A stretch of DNA of 64,000 nt from Rostratula benghalensis (taxonomy: Eukaryota > Chordata > Aves > Charadriiformes > Rostratulidae): the NCBI GenBank assembly GCA_013399305.1, contig VXAI01000009.1, positions 124,001-188,000 on the forward strand. The letters run 5' to 3'. The notes beneath the pieces are model-generated. The model was not told where the DNA came from and did not search any database. It saw only the letters and a program-made list of their open reading frames with translations. Below, one piece after another: positions 1-12,100 of this stretch; within the stretch, counting starts at the first letter, position 1, and the number at the start of each line of letters is the position of its first letter. The position numbers and the translations under genes were made by a program.

Positions 1-3000
1 GTTCTTTTGTACTGAGCTTGTGGAATATTGTGTTAGAGGAAATGCAACAAAAGCTGTATTGGGAATTTTTTTTTCTGGATTATGAATGCATTTTTAATAT
101 ACATCTTCCATTTGATTTTACGATGGACTATAAATGTTAGGCTTATATTGATTTACATGATTGCTAATATAGCTGGTGACAATTTTCTAGCTTTTTTTGG
201 TTGATAAACTATATTTTGTGTGCAGTGATGTGTTTTAGAGGTGGTCATTGGAAGCTCAGAAGAGAAATTTTTTCCACATACTCTTTTGAAGTTTTCTCAT
301 GCGCTACATCCTAAGTACAATCCTTCAGCCTGGGGAATACTAAGTCACCTCCAAAGTCTTTTAAAGGTGCTTGGCAGTTTTCAGGCTCCTAAGACAACTA
401 GAAAATCCATATGCTATCTCTACATCATGTGTCACAGAGCAATACACCAAAGCTAAGCAGATGATACATCCTGCTTTTTAAGGAACACCCTCTGTTTCTT
501 AGCAACCTGTTATCCAGTATGGAATTCTAAATAATGCTGATGTAATAAATAAATACAGGTTACGCTTTAAAGTAGTAATTATGAGGGACCAGTTCTACAT
601 TGGTCATAAAGGTATGAAGTTGTGCTATAAATGAAATCTTGCAGAGAGGTTCTCATTAGAAGTAAGCTTTGCTTCAAAGGCTTCACATTGTTGTCCTGCA
701 CTTCCCTGGTCACCTAAGCACAGTATGTCTAATTTACCTACAAAAGGGGCTTCACCTTTTGGTTCCCAGTCTCTTGCATGGGGTAGCCTCTTCCCTCTCT
801 CTTCTTGACAGTGACTCGAGAACCTGCATTCCTCCCCAACCTGATAATGTTTGCTTCCTAGTAGGCCTACCCCTCCTTCAGTCCCAAGTGTGACTCACAC
901 AGAATTAGCTCTGCTTTCTCTTTCCACAAACCTAAGCTGTACCCTACTTGCAGCATAGTTCCCCCTCCTGCCTGCTCCACGACTCAACTCTGCTGGAGGC
1001 TGGTGCTTACCCTGATCTACCGAGCCAGCAAACAGACCATCTGCCAGAGGTTTCAAGAGAAGGTACAGAATGAGCCAGGGTCACATTAACCAGCAATGTC
1101 CTGCAAACAAACAAACAAACAAACAAACAACAACAAAAAAAATCACAGTAGATAACACATCCTCCACTTGCAATCTAACACTTTGTCCCCTTCCTTTGCC
1201 ACATGACCTGGTAGTCAGACAGGCCTATCCTATGACCTGGGACACCAGCTGCCTCTGCTGTTGGGTAATGTCCCAGAGAGCTGTCCTGTGCCCCAGGGAA
1301 AACTGTATCAGAGATCAGCTGCCCCCACTCACTCTTGCCTAGCTTTGGTGCAGCCCCATCCCCAGCATCAACAGTCTTTCCTCTTCTCTTCCTTGGAGTT
1401 TGTGCCACTTACAGAGTCAGACTGGGGACCTTCCCTGGGATCCTCTGGGTTTATCTGTAGGAGGTGAAAGGGGAGAAATGGAATACAAAGCAGCTAAAAC
1501 AAGACAAATCCAAAGAAACCTGGTGAGAAGAAAAGTAGGACAGGCTCTGCTTCCCCCTTCTCCTTTCCTCCTTCCCCCCCACCCCCCAAATTTCTACAGA
1601 TTAGGAGAGATGAGTGAAAAGGAAGACAGAAGAAATTTATATTGGAGGAACTTACTCTATATACTGTCATACAGTATCAAAGGGACAAAACTTATATCCC
1701 AAAAATTTAACAACTGGTCAAAAAAGTCATTCATATGTTGCACAACAACTGTGGAATATGGAACAAAATCCAATAACAGACCTAGAAAGGTCAACAGTCC
1801 CTTTTTGAGCCCAGCAACATGGAGATGATTCACCTAAAAATGAAAAGCCGGGTATTCTGACACCTAAAATTACATATTTCGTCAGGTTTGTGTGTGAGGA
1901 CAAACAACCGGACCCACACTTTGAGATCTGCACATCGTTACTGTATTTGTCAAAATAGCCTTGAAAATGGCTCTGACTTCAGTTTCATGTGGATACCCAA
2001 ACTAATTCTAAGTCTTTATATGGACATAAAATGTTGCAGCTCATTCTACCTACTCGGTTTAATCTGCACCTGCAATTTTCAAGTGATTCTGGGCACCTGC
2101 TCATTGTGTAGCTTAGTCTCTAGGTCTGAAGCTGTTAAAAGGCTGATGAGCACTGCTCTGATCTCTGCTCTGTGTTATTTGTTCCTCCAGTCACTGCAAT
2201 AAGTCATATTTGTGTCAAATATTTTTTTCTTCTAGGTGTAAGTCTTATGCGTGCAGAAGTTTTACAACCATAACTTCTGATCACCTTTGAACTAAAGTCA
2301 AAGATAAAGATTCATGGAGTTTATCATAGCTGGCTTCCAAAGGACAAAGTTGAAAGATTTATAGCAGAGTGAGACTTCAGTTAATTTCTGTTCTGCAGGA
2401 CTGAAGTGACAAATGTGAGCACTGTTATCCATGCAATGCTAATGAAAGATTAGGATCTATTTCCAACAGCTTTTCTTAGGATAAAACTATTGACTTCTTA
2501 TTTGCAGTGAAATCTTAGTAGTTTTAACTGCTGAGCTGGAAAGGCAGAGATGTCCTATGATATTCACAGAAGGATTGACTCAGAATTAATGGTGTAATTT
2601 AAATAAAATGAGTAGTCTGGCGTGCTGGGTGGCTCTTTCATGATGTGATTTTGTGTAAGTACAAGAGATGTCACATTTCCCTGACTATGCAGTGTCTGCA
2701 GTAACAGTCAGGATCCCAAAGCAAATCATAAGTTGGTAAAAGATCTCCTAAGTACATAAAAGTTAACACTTATTTTATAATAACAACAGTATATACAGCT
2801 TTGGTTATATTTTTCTGATTAGTACCAAAAAGCTCCATATGGAATATGGGGTTTCCCAGTGTGGAATACTGCACTAGTACATGGAAGAGCATAGTCCATG
2901 TCAAAGGCACTTAAAAATACAGTTATCTTGACCTGGGATGTTTGGATGAAAATGCAGATCAGTTTTTACATCAATCAAATGTCATGCCAAACCCATAATT

Positions 3001-4860
3001 TTTTTAAAACAAGTATCTTTAAAACTTAAAAAAATCAAAGGAAGAAAAGGAACAGGAATTCACTCTTCAAATTGGACAAATCTAAACAGGTAACACTTGT
3101 AACCAACTTTCTTAGCCAAAATAACAAGTAACAAGAAAGAGCCATTATTGCTTCCCTATTACAAAAATGGCTCCAAACACAACAACTAACAATGCATTTC
3201 TATAAAATCATGGAACTTGTGACTTTTATTACTTTGAATATTGGTAATACATTTCCAAGCTTTGAATGCCTCACATTTTGCCATGTAAGAGAACACTGTC
3301 ACTTAGTAACAACTGCCTGAACAAGGTTTGTGGTAAAGCACAGGTTTGCTATAAAATTGAGATGAGGAAAAAAAAAAAATCCAAAAGATTAAAATTATAT
3401 CCTCCAAAAGACAGATCTCTGTACATTACTCATACACCATTGCCACAACTTTTCATCATATCATAAATACATGTAGTCAGAGATAAATACGTTTTTGAGC
3501 AGTTAAATTAATTTGAAAGATCTGGAATGTTCATAAAATGAATAGGTTTGTCCTGTTGTACCACAGTAATTGCTAAAAAATTGGCAGCTGAACCTGAATC
3601 TCAAAATTATAACTGGGAGCTAACTGCAAGGCCATGACTTTCCTGATAAACAAAAGATGCTCTAAAAATCTATTTGCAATTTTTCTGCGTTTGGAATTAC
3701 TCTTGCTCTGTGTGTGCAAGAGTGTGTGTTTAGTTCACTAATACATACTTTCTGCAGAGAAAAAAATATTTTCACTTTTCCTTTGAATAACTACAACAAA
3801 TCTGTTCTAAGCACAAAACCATCATCTTAAGTAAAAAAGCAGGAATTTGAAGGGCTGTACATTTCACACAAAGTCACGTTTCAGCTTATAATTAATGAAC
3901 AACTTGTATAAAATCTACTCTGACAAGGAGTGGAGCATCACAGAAAAAAAAACGCAGTCATGGAGCCTTCCAGTTTATCTGTGCATCCGGACTGCAGGAG
4001 AGGCAATAAGTAAATGGTATAAGGCCAGTGCCTGGTATAAAAGCTCCAACACCCCCCAACAACTGCTTTATAAAGTTATGCTTCAAGCTAGAAGGGGCCA
4101 TCTGATGGCAGCACTCTACAGGACAGGCACACAGCATACACAGTGCGTTGCCCATTCACATAAAATATCTCAACTTCATTCTTAAATGATTTTTCCTCTT
4201 CTCAATCATTCTTTTCCCCACACTGCTCAACTGAAAAGAGAACAAGATAGTAAGGCATGTTTCCTTTGTTCTCTACTCACTACTATGGGGAAGGGAAGGG
4301 AAATAAAATATTTTGATCATTTCCTGCCCCTATGCTATCTGCACTTCATTCTCAGACACCCCAAACTGTTGTATTGAATTCAGTCCAGAAGATGTCAGCT
4401 CTTTCAAACAGTAGACTGGGAACAGACTCACGGTCTCAGCTCTGTCCCCAGCTCTGAAATTGTTTCAGGGTAAGAGGATGGGACCTTGAGGGCAAACTTA
4501 ACAATTACTAAAAATACTACGGCTTCATAAGGACCTGGGTCTTTATGCAATATTGTGTTAATAGCATACTACTATCTTATACTAATTCTGTAGTGGAATA
4601 TTGGTTGGAATATGTAGCTTTTAGAAAACTTGCTTCTTAGGAAGTTACCACACAGATATTTACGTTGCATTGAGCTGTTAGATTTAGCAGGGCTAACTAT
4701 TAATTAACAGCACAGTTTAATCACAGCAGTAAGCTTCTTCTAACAAACATTAAACTATCAAATGCATCACTAGCTTCAAACTCAACAAAAAACAACCCCT
4801 CCTTTATTTTCACCTTGTCAAAAATACCTTGCTGCCCGTGGGTTAACGGCTGTACCAAGA
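1..4860. other. Intergenic DNA, no gene recognised
   Basis: This stretch is AT-rich with many stops in all frames. The open frames of 60-140 codons have no recognisable protein similarity and no consistent exon structure. The only items of note are a CAAA microsatellite near 1.1 kb, a well-formed minus-strand splice pair around a 42-base segment (1413-1454), and a TATAAAAG string at 4036-4043 without other promoter features. By synteny with human 14q21 the next gene in this direction should be MIA2 on the minus strand, so the region could be an intron or upstream DNA of that gene. I found no MIA2 coding exon. Confidence 0.6.
1104..1143. repeat. (CAAA)n microsatellite
   Basis: About six CAAA units are followed by CAA units and a short A run. 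It is a simple repeat with no visible role. Confidence 0.85.
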
Positions 4861-4869
4861 CCGGAGCCT

Positions 4870-5960
4870 GCAAAGTCACCTGAGCGGGGTAATTCGATAG
4901 ATTTAGAAGATATGAGGGAAGAGGGACCCTCTCCACCTTCCTCGGGGAGCTCCACTCTACCTGGTCCCCCTCCATTAACCCCCTCAGCTCCGGCGTTACC
5001 GGCCCCCGATAAAATCTCTGGGGATGCTCGAGCTTTGGGCCGGCGGGAGCAGCGGGAAGGAGCGCGGCGGGAAGCAGGGAAAGACGGAGGCTTCTTAGGA
5101 ATGGTTTTCCCAGTGCAAGTACGGCCCAAGGGCCCCAGTGAGTATACCCCTTTCCAGTGGGACTTGATGACAAGGACTGAGCAAGACGGTGACCACGTAT
5201 GGGCTACACGCACCTTTTACTCAATCTCTGCTGGAAAATCTGATGGGCGGTCAATCGCTGACGCCGTACGAGCGCCCTCAGAGAGCCGCGACGGTATTCA
5301 CACCAACACAAAAGTTGCTCTGGGAGCGAAAGCGGAGAGAGCATCCGCTTTGAAGAAGCTAGAAAGAAACCCGGGGGATCCCCTTAGAGGAGCCGGGATC
5401 CCACAGCCGATGGGGACCGAGCCGCGGCCAGACCCGGAGGGCAGGCCCGGTTAAAGGCCGCCATCTTGCGGCAACCACGGCCTCGGCGCTTCAGGAGCCC
5501 TTGCTGAGGCCGGGAAGCTCGAGCCATCGTTCCCTGGCATTAAACAACAGGTCACCGGGCCCTATCTGCTCTTTACTGACGGCCTGCGGGACGCGGTGGA
5601 TAAACAGATTGCCGTCCCCGGCAATTGCTCGCCGGTGCCCTTCGAGGTGTGACACGGAAGGTCAGCCCCCTACGGCAGGGAAACGGGAAACGAAGCGCCG
5701 GGCGGGGCCGCGCGACGACACGAGTGACCCGGTCCCCTCAGCGGGGGCGGTCCGTCCTCACGGGATGCGCCGCCCCGAGTAATGACGATGGCGAGTGCCG
5801 GGTCACCGCCGCCACCGGACAGCGCTTCGGTGGCTCCGCCGACCACATGGCCGCGGACACCCCCATCGCCAAGACCCCGGACTGGATGTCCCCCCCTTCG
5901 GGGAGGAACGGGTCCGGGGAAGACCCTTAAATGGGAAAGGAGCGATGGGAGGAGGGTACA
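4870..5960 (-). promoter_or_regulatory. Orphan CpG island with YY1 motif, probable promoter
   Basis: About 1.1 kb is sharply richer in G+C and CpG than the AT-rich flanks. A full YY1-type motif (GCCGCCATCTTG on plus, so CAAGATGGCGGC on minus) lies at 5457-5468. In vertebrate promoters this motif usually sits just downstream of the start site, with the ATGGCGGC reading in the direction of transcription. That suggests a minus-strand transcript starting near 5470-5500. The ATG inside the motif opens only a 26-codon frame. Plus-strand donor-like sites at 5967 and 6049 mean the island could also fire the other way. No recognised coding exon lies in it. Its position and the minus orientation suit an upstream promoter of MIA2, but a long noncoding RNA is equally possible. 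Confidence 0.6.
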
Positions 5961-6049
5961 GGTTCTGTAAGACCCGCTGCCTTGCAGAAGAGGGCTGCTA
6001 CCGACCTTCTGCTATGAGCTGATGGCCACGGGCGTGAAGAATTTGCAGG

Positions 6050-7990
6050 TGCGTGCTGCGTGAATCTTACTGACAACTGCCAAACAGTATTTCAACAACT
6101 CAAGGAACTAAATAATTTATCCAACAAGTCATAACAAACTGACAAACTGCTGTTTAACACCTTCAACAAGGCTTTTGAACTGTTGCTTGGCCATAAAAAC
6201 AAACAAACAAAAAAGGCACAGTTAGGGAATAATTGCTGGAGGTGACTTAAAAACTAATGTCACATTCACATTTTAAGAAAAGGTACAATGTTGAAGAAAA
6301 TTCCAGGGTTGAGTGCAGCTGATGTACAGGGAATGTATTCCACCACAGTTCCCTGGGCTTCATGACCTGCAATTTTAGTCTCTGCAGTTTTTAAGGTGAG
6401 GGAAAAACCTGACATGGAGAGCTGGGGCAATGTGAGATACCATAGCCAAACTCTGGGCACCAGCGCAGGGAATGGGAACTTAGGAGGCTATGAAAACCAA
6501 CAAGCTGTGTAGTTGTTCCCCTGGGCCAACAGTTTCTTATTTTTTTGTAAAAAAAACATCCTCTGAGGCTGAACTTTGCCCACTATAATGTCATTATAAC
6601 ACACTCCACGCTAAAAGCTACCCACCTCCAAGGTGTGACACCCTTCACTGAGCCTGTGCTCTGACTCTTCACGAGTCTGTGTCTTTAAACACAAAGCGAG
6701 GAAATTTTACACCAATTGTAAGGGAGGCATGCAGGACTAGGGTCACCCAAACTCCACCTGAAATGTAAAGAATAGTATAAAAGTGGCTTGAGAACGGAGG
6801 GACATTAGGAAATATAGCATCACAGACAAGCCAGGGAGACACCATCATGAACCATCGCTGACTTCTGGGACCAGTCGATGAGCTAAGCCTCTCCTCCCTC
6901 CAGCAGGGACACCTACTGGGTGAGATCCACTCAGCTACACCCAGTGCTTCCCTGGGAAAGTTAGAAATCCCTAGAGTTGTTCCATGCTGCCATATTATTA
7001 CTTGCAAGTGCTTTGCAGACAGTGCAGCACGAGCAGCTGCCCAAAAGAACCTGCACTTCTGTTGCTTCGAGAAAACTGCACCATTCATCCATCGTGCCCT
7101 GGGAGTCCTCACTGACCCTGACCAAACCCCTTAAATCTGGCCGTGCCACTTCATTGCACACGACTGGACCAAAAGCACATCGTGGCAGGACAAGTACATT
7201 GAACACAACCGGACCTGTAGTGCCCAACTGAGCATCACAAGATCAAAGCCCAGCCAGCCCCAGCCCCTCTGTTATCTGAGCATGAGCTGGGACACAAGGG
7301 GGGTTATTTGCCATCCAATTTCTTTTTTTTTTTTTTTTTAACACAACAGTAAAGTACCACAGTCCTCTGAAGAGAAGGAAATAAGCTTGGAGATGACCGA
7401 CAAGAACTAGAAATGATTCTCAGGTGTGGAGAAGCACAGGCAGAAAGGGTATTGAAGTAGTGAGAATAAAGTATTGAACTTGTTGAGAAGGTGGAAGCCA
7501 GAGGAGCTTTCCCTCTCTGCTTATTTGTGCTGAAATAATGCTCTATTTCATCCCTTGCTATACACATTTCTCTAAGCCAGGAAGTTCAGTACTTTGAAAC
7601 ACAATTCTGCCACTACTCTGAGTTCAAGTGCAAAAATCCAAAAATTGACACCCTCCAAAACTAGAACTCTGCAAAAGTCTGCTCTGTGTTCCAGAAAAAT
7701 GAGGTATAGATGGCATTTCATTCACTAAAATAAGCTTACATGTAATTTCCATTCTGAAATCTTTCTAGGACTTCCTGGCCTGCAATCTGGCATATGAGAA
7801 TTCTCTTCCTGCCGAGACAAGACCAATTAGAGCGTTTCATAGTCAGTTAACAAGCATTAGTGAAAGGCAGTTAAAACAATTTTGCATTCAGAGCTTACAA
7901 GGTACAGCCACCTGGAATTCGGATTCATGCTTTAAATGTAGAAAAACAAAGGTAATACACACGTGGTTTAGAAAACATCATAGGCATCAA
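6050..7990. other. Intergenic DNA, no gene recognised
   Basis: Between the CpG island and the PNN 3' end I see no supported gene. Open frames near 6.67-7.23 kb, on both strands, look like chance openness in a GC-richer patch. That patch (about 6.9-7.3 kb) could be an old unclassified mobile-element fragment, but I could not identify ends or a family. A T run lies at 7322-7339. Confidence 0.5.
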
Positions 7991-8012
7991 GAGAGTAGTC
8001 TACAAAGCCACA

Positions 8013-8018
8013 TTTATT
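8013..8018 (-). terminator. PNN: PNN distal poly(A) signal
   Basis: AATAAA on the minus strand, followed by TGTGGCTTTGTAG, a TG-rich downstream element. Use of this site would give the longer 3'UTR. Confidence 0.5.
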
Positions 8019-8883
8019 TGCACATGTACAGAACAGAGCGACAGATGTTATTGTTTTCCATACAAAATGATATAAAAAACAGTATTCACCTTCATAGATA
8101 ACACCGTACCACTTGAAGTTGTATTAAATACACTCGGGAAGCATTCTTGCACGCACACTACATTAGCATTAGGTAGTCCCAGGTAACTCCAACACTGCAG
8201 TGTAATTATTCCTAGTGGTATGAAGGGATCAAAGATTAGTCTGCAACTAAAATTAAAAGAATCCCGGTTGAGAAGCAAGCTGAAGTCTTTCCTCCATTGG
8301 CCATCAAAGCAAGGAACATCATTAAACAGATTAACTGTATCCAGAACATAGCTGTAACTACTACCAAAGCACCTGAAGAAGGCAGACAAGAGCTCAGGTC
8401 AGTCTGGAACACCTCTGTCTTGGCCAGGGTTAACATCGCCATTTAAGCACTGCTTGGCTATGCATAGGAAAACGTTTATAAAAACTGGGAGATAAGAGTT
8501 AAGTAAGAGCTTGTGACTACAGAAGAAAGCAAAAGGTACAGATCCAAATTGATTCCTTTCCTTTCCTACCCAGCACTGGAGAGATTACTCCCTTTAGTGG
8601 GTTTTAAGATTCCCATTCTTGCAAGGAATAGAGGGGAAAAAGCAAAATTTTACACTTCCTGCAACATTGCCTCCCTACATGTGATCTAAAGGGGGAATTT
8701 AATTGTCAACAGGACATCTCACTTTATTTAAAATGCACATTTATTTCTACAAAAAAAACCCCCAACCCAACGTGTATGATACAGAAGTGATCACACCTAC
8801 TTAAAAGTTTACCTATTAAAATATACAGAGGATCTTAATGAGTACAGGATATTTAAAAAAAAGATGCAAAGGAGTGTTAATCT

Positions 8884-8889
8884 TTTATT
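8884..8889 (-). terminator. PNN: PNN proximal poly(A) signal
   Basis: AATAAA on the minus strand, about 220 bases after the stop codon, with a T-rich tract downstream. Cleavage is expected near 8865. Confidence 0.5.
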
Positions 8890-9109
8890 TTTACATTTTC
8901 AGGAACTTCACACAATTTTGGTAGGTAACCTTTTACAAAATTATGTAAAAAGTACAAGAATGCCTTGGTAAACAGTCTGCATTTTTTCCAAAAGATTTTT
9001 TACAGCATGCAATTCTTAAGGCAGCCTTCTCCTCCTCCTGACAAGGAATCCTTTCACTCAAATAATCTTCTGCTGCAAAGATTAGGCTAAGGAAGCTTGG
9101 TCTCTTCTG

Positions 9110-12100
9110 TTAACGCCTTTTGTCTTTCCTGTCTGATTTACGGTCTCTGTCACTCCGTGAAGTTCTCTTGCCTGACCGACTACTTTCTGATATAGACCTC
9201 TTTCTGTCGGATCTTGAACTTTTATCCTTTGAGCTTTTGGCATCTCTACTCCCACCTTTTGAGGACTTGTGACTTCTATCTACTCCGGAAGCATCCCTCC
9301 GCTTCCTGTCCGTGCTCCTTCTGCGTTTTCTATCTCGGTTATGCCCTCTTCCTCGGCTTCGACTCCGACTTTCACTAGTGCTAGAGCTACTGCTGCTGGT
9401 GTCCCTGCTAGTAGTCCCACTTGTAGTGCTGCTGCTGGTGGAAGTACTCCGACTGCTAGTGCTGCCAGTGCTGGAACTACTGCCACTACTGGTGCTGCTC
9501 GAAGTGCTACTGCTACTGCTGCTGCTGCTGCTGCGGCTATGACTCTTACCAGTCTTGTTCCCTGCCCTACCCCTGCTTCTACTCCTTGTCTTATTCTTAA
9601 TTTCTGCACTTGGTGCCTGACTCTGCTCTGTGTGTGCCTCAACCACCTTTACGGACACCACAGCGTTTTCATCCTTGTCTGCCTGGGGCTCTGCATCCTG
9701 AGTGGCCTGAGACAACTGTGGTGATTGTGGCAGTGGCACAGACTGTGGCTGAGAGAGAGCCTCAGCCACAGGTTCTGGCTGAGCTTCAGGTGCCTTTTCC
9801 TGTTTTTCTTCAGGTTCAGCTTCAATTTCTGCTTTAGTACCTTTCTCCTTCTCAGGAGAAGGAACATTACACACTTTTTCTGGCTGAGCTTCGGACTCCG
9901 TTTCTGGTTCCGCTTCTTTGCCATTTTCATTTTCTACAGGTTCTACACTGTCTGCCTCATTCGTTTCAGCCACATCCTGCTCATTATCCATTGGCTGAAC
10001 GTTTTCACTGTCCTCTTTTACAACTGTGACCTCTTCCTGCTGACCATCCTCTTGCTTGTCATTCTCCCTTACCTCAGTAGTCTCTTCTACTTTAACCTCC
10101 ATTTCATGTTTCTGTTCATCCTCTTCCTGTTCTTTCTCTCCATCGCTATGCCCTGAACCTACTTTTCCCTTTTCCTCCCCTACCTCCTCCATTTCTACAT
10201 CATTGTGCTGATTACCTGTCTCCAACTCTTCCACCTGCTGAGCCGCCTTACCCTCTTCCTGCTCCTTGTTCTGTTCTTCCTTCTTTTCTTCAGTTTGCAC
10301 CTCCTGCTGTTCTTTTTCCTTCATGGGTTGTCTTCTGGGCCTGGCCTCCATTTTGTTAATCTGCTCTGCAAATTCATTTCGCCTGCTTTCAAAGAGTGCT
10401 GGGGAATAAATGCACAAATAATAGTTTCAGATCATCTACAGGCACCGCAATCTATTTTCTCCTTAACTATGAGCTAGTGAATTATCAAACTGTTTTAACT
10501 TATAAATACTGCATCCTTATTCATTCTGAAGTGGCAAGCCATTCATGTGTAATGAAAAAAGACTGCTAGTAACCTTAAGAAAACAAAGCCAAAGGGATAG
10601 TCAGCTGAGTGTCAGAACAGCAAAGACCTACATCTAAGCTAACAAAAAGAGGTTTTGACTTCAGTAAAATCAATTGAATCACCAGTATATCAAAACAAGT
10701 CCTTAATTTTCTGGTATTTATATATTAACAAGACTCTACTTCCTAAGGTAAACAAAAGACAGTAAGAATCAGCAAAAAGCTGGTTAGGTATTAAAAAAAA
10801 CTTAAATGATGTAAAGGTAGTCAGACAGGTGAGTCAGCTTCTCTAACCCCCTCAACCCCACACAATGAAGAAAAGCTCCTCACGAAAAAAAGACCAAAAC
10901 CCAATACTTTCTCAGTTTAATAAAAAAGAACAGCAGGACTACCATTGACTGCAGTATTTTAAATTGTTTTCCAAAAGAAAAATATAGTCATCCTGTGAAA
11001 CAGAAATGAACACACATTAAAAAAAGGAAAAGGGTTCTAGCACTGTGCTTAAGAAAACATTTCTCTGTTCCTTTGTAAAAACCTGCATTTCCTCAGGTCT
11101 TCAATCCACAGAATCTACCTTTGCAAAAATGAAGTTGCTGCACAGGCATACATCTGGGTACTACAGCTGACATAAAGGACTATGTTTTAAACACATACCT
11201 GTGAGATTATTCATACACCTCTTTTGACTTCTTGTAAGAGAATCGAAGCACATTCAACATAAAAATAAGTCACTGAAAGAGTAATGTTTCATTTGTGATG
11301 AACACCCGTGCAAGAACATACAGTTTGCCCTAACCATGACATTCAACTATTTAAGCAGAGAGACTTAAGAGAAACTTGTACAGCAAACAAAGAGAGGCAA
11401 GAACAAGGGCCTTGATATGGCCAAGACCACTTACCATTCATCTTTTTCTGCGACTCCTCCATCAGCTTCTGTGTAGCAGGACACATTCTGCCAGGTATGT
11501 AGAATAAGTGGGGTTTTGTCTTCGTTCTTATGTATTTAATGATTTTAGCATTATGTTCATTCCATTCTTCTTGCTGAGAAGTGAATGAAAATAACCCTGA
11601 GATACACAACAACAGTTTAAACAAGACAAAGATCAAGAGCAAAATTAAAACTCACCAACTGAGCAAGCTCAACCTTTTGCTCCAGTAACCGCAGCTCTGT
11701 CTGTTTAGCACGTCTCTCTTCAAACAGTTCTCGCCTTTCATTTTCAACTTGCTTTCTTTCTTCCTCTGCCTGCACTTCAAGTTTTTGCTCAATTTCTTGT
11801 CGTCTCTTTTGCTAAGATAAAGAAAGAAGTATTTGATATACTTTTTCTAAATCAAGAAAGTGTTCTAGTTTGGTCCCATTAAAATCTTGAATTATTTACA
11901 CCATTAAAGGTGTAATTTCCTAAAATGCATTAATATCTCCTAAGTTACAGGTAATGGAAGAAAAGAGTGTCACTGCTTGCTGGCACCTGATTTTTTTGTG
12001 GGTTAGCTAAAAAATTATGGGCTCCTGTGGATTTCTGTCTGCTTTTCTATCATTCAGTTTGGATTTGAATTTTCAATGCAAGCTTCAACAAGTTTCTGCA

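Larger units (their letters stand above)
8000..9109 (-). other. PNN: PNN 3' untranslated region
   Basis: This is minus-strand sequence downstream of the PNN stop codon. Two AATAAA signals occur on the minus strand: a near one at 8889-8884, followed by T-rich sequence, and a far one at 8018-8013, in the context AATAAATGTGGC. They predict 3'UTRs of about 0.25 kb and 1.1 kb. The open frames at 8.05-8.44 kb fall inside the longer UTR and show no known protein family. The ends are inferred, not seen. Confidence 0.6.

Noticed and set aside
4036..4043. TATAAAAG as a TATA promoter
   Set aside because: It is an isolated motif in AT-rich DNA with no CpG island, downstream exon or donor that would support a transcript.
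4721..5930. Frames of 100-180 codons on both strands in the orphan CpG island as protein genes
   Set aside because: They have no signal peptide, domain or similarity to the MIA2/CTAGE5 N-terminus. GC content explains the openness.
8048..8442. Hydrophobic minus-strand frames (113 and 68 codons) as a small membrane-protein gene
   Set aside because: They lie between the PNN stop and the distal PNN poly(A) signal. No promoter, Kozak context or family match was seen, so a 3'UTR is the simpler reading.
9269..10477. Long open frames on the plus strand opposite the last PNN exon
   Set aside because: They are antisense shadows of the low-complexity Ser/Arg and Glu repeats of PNN. They have no start context, splice signals or family similarity.
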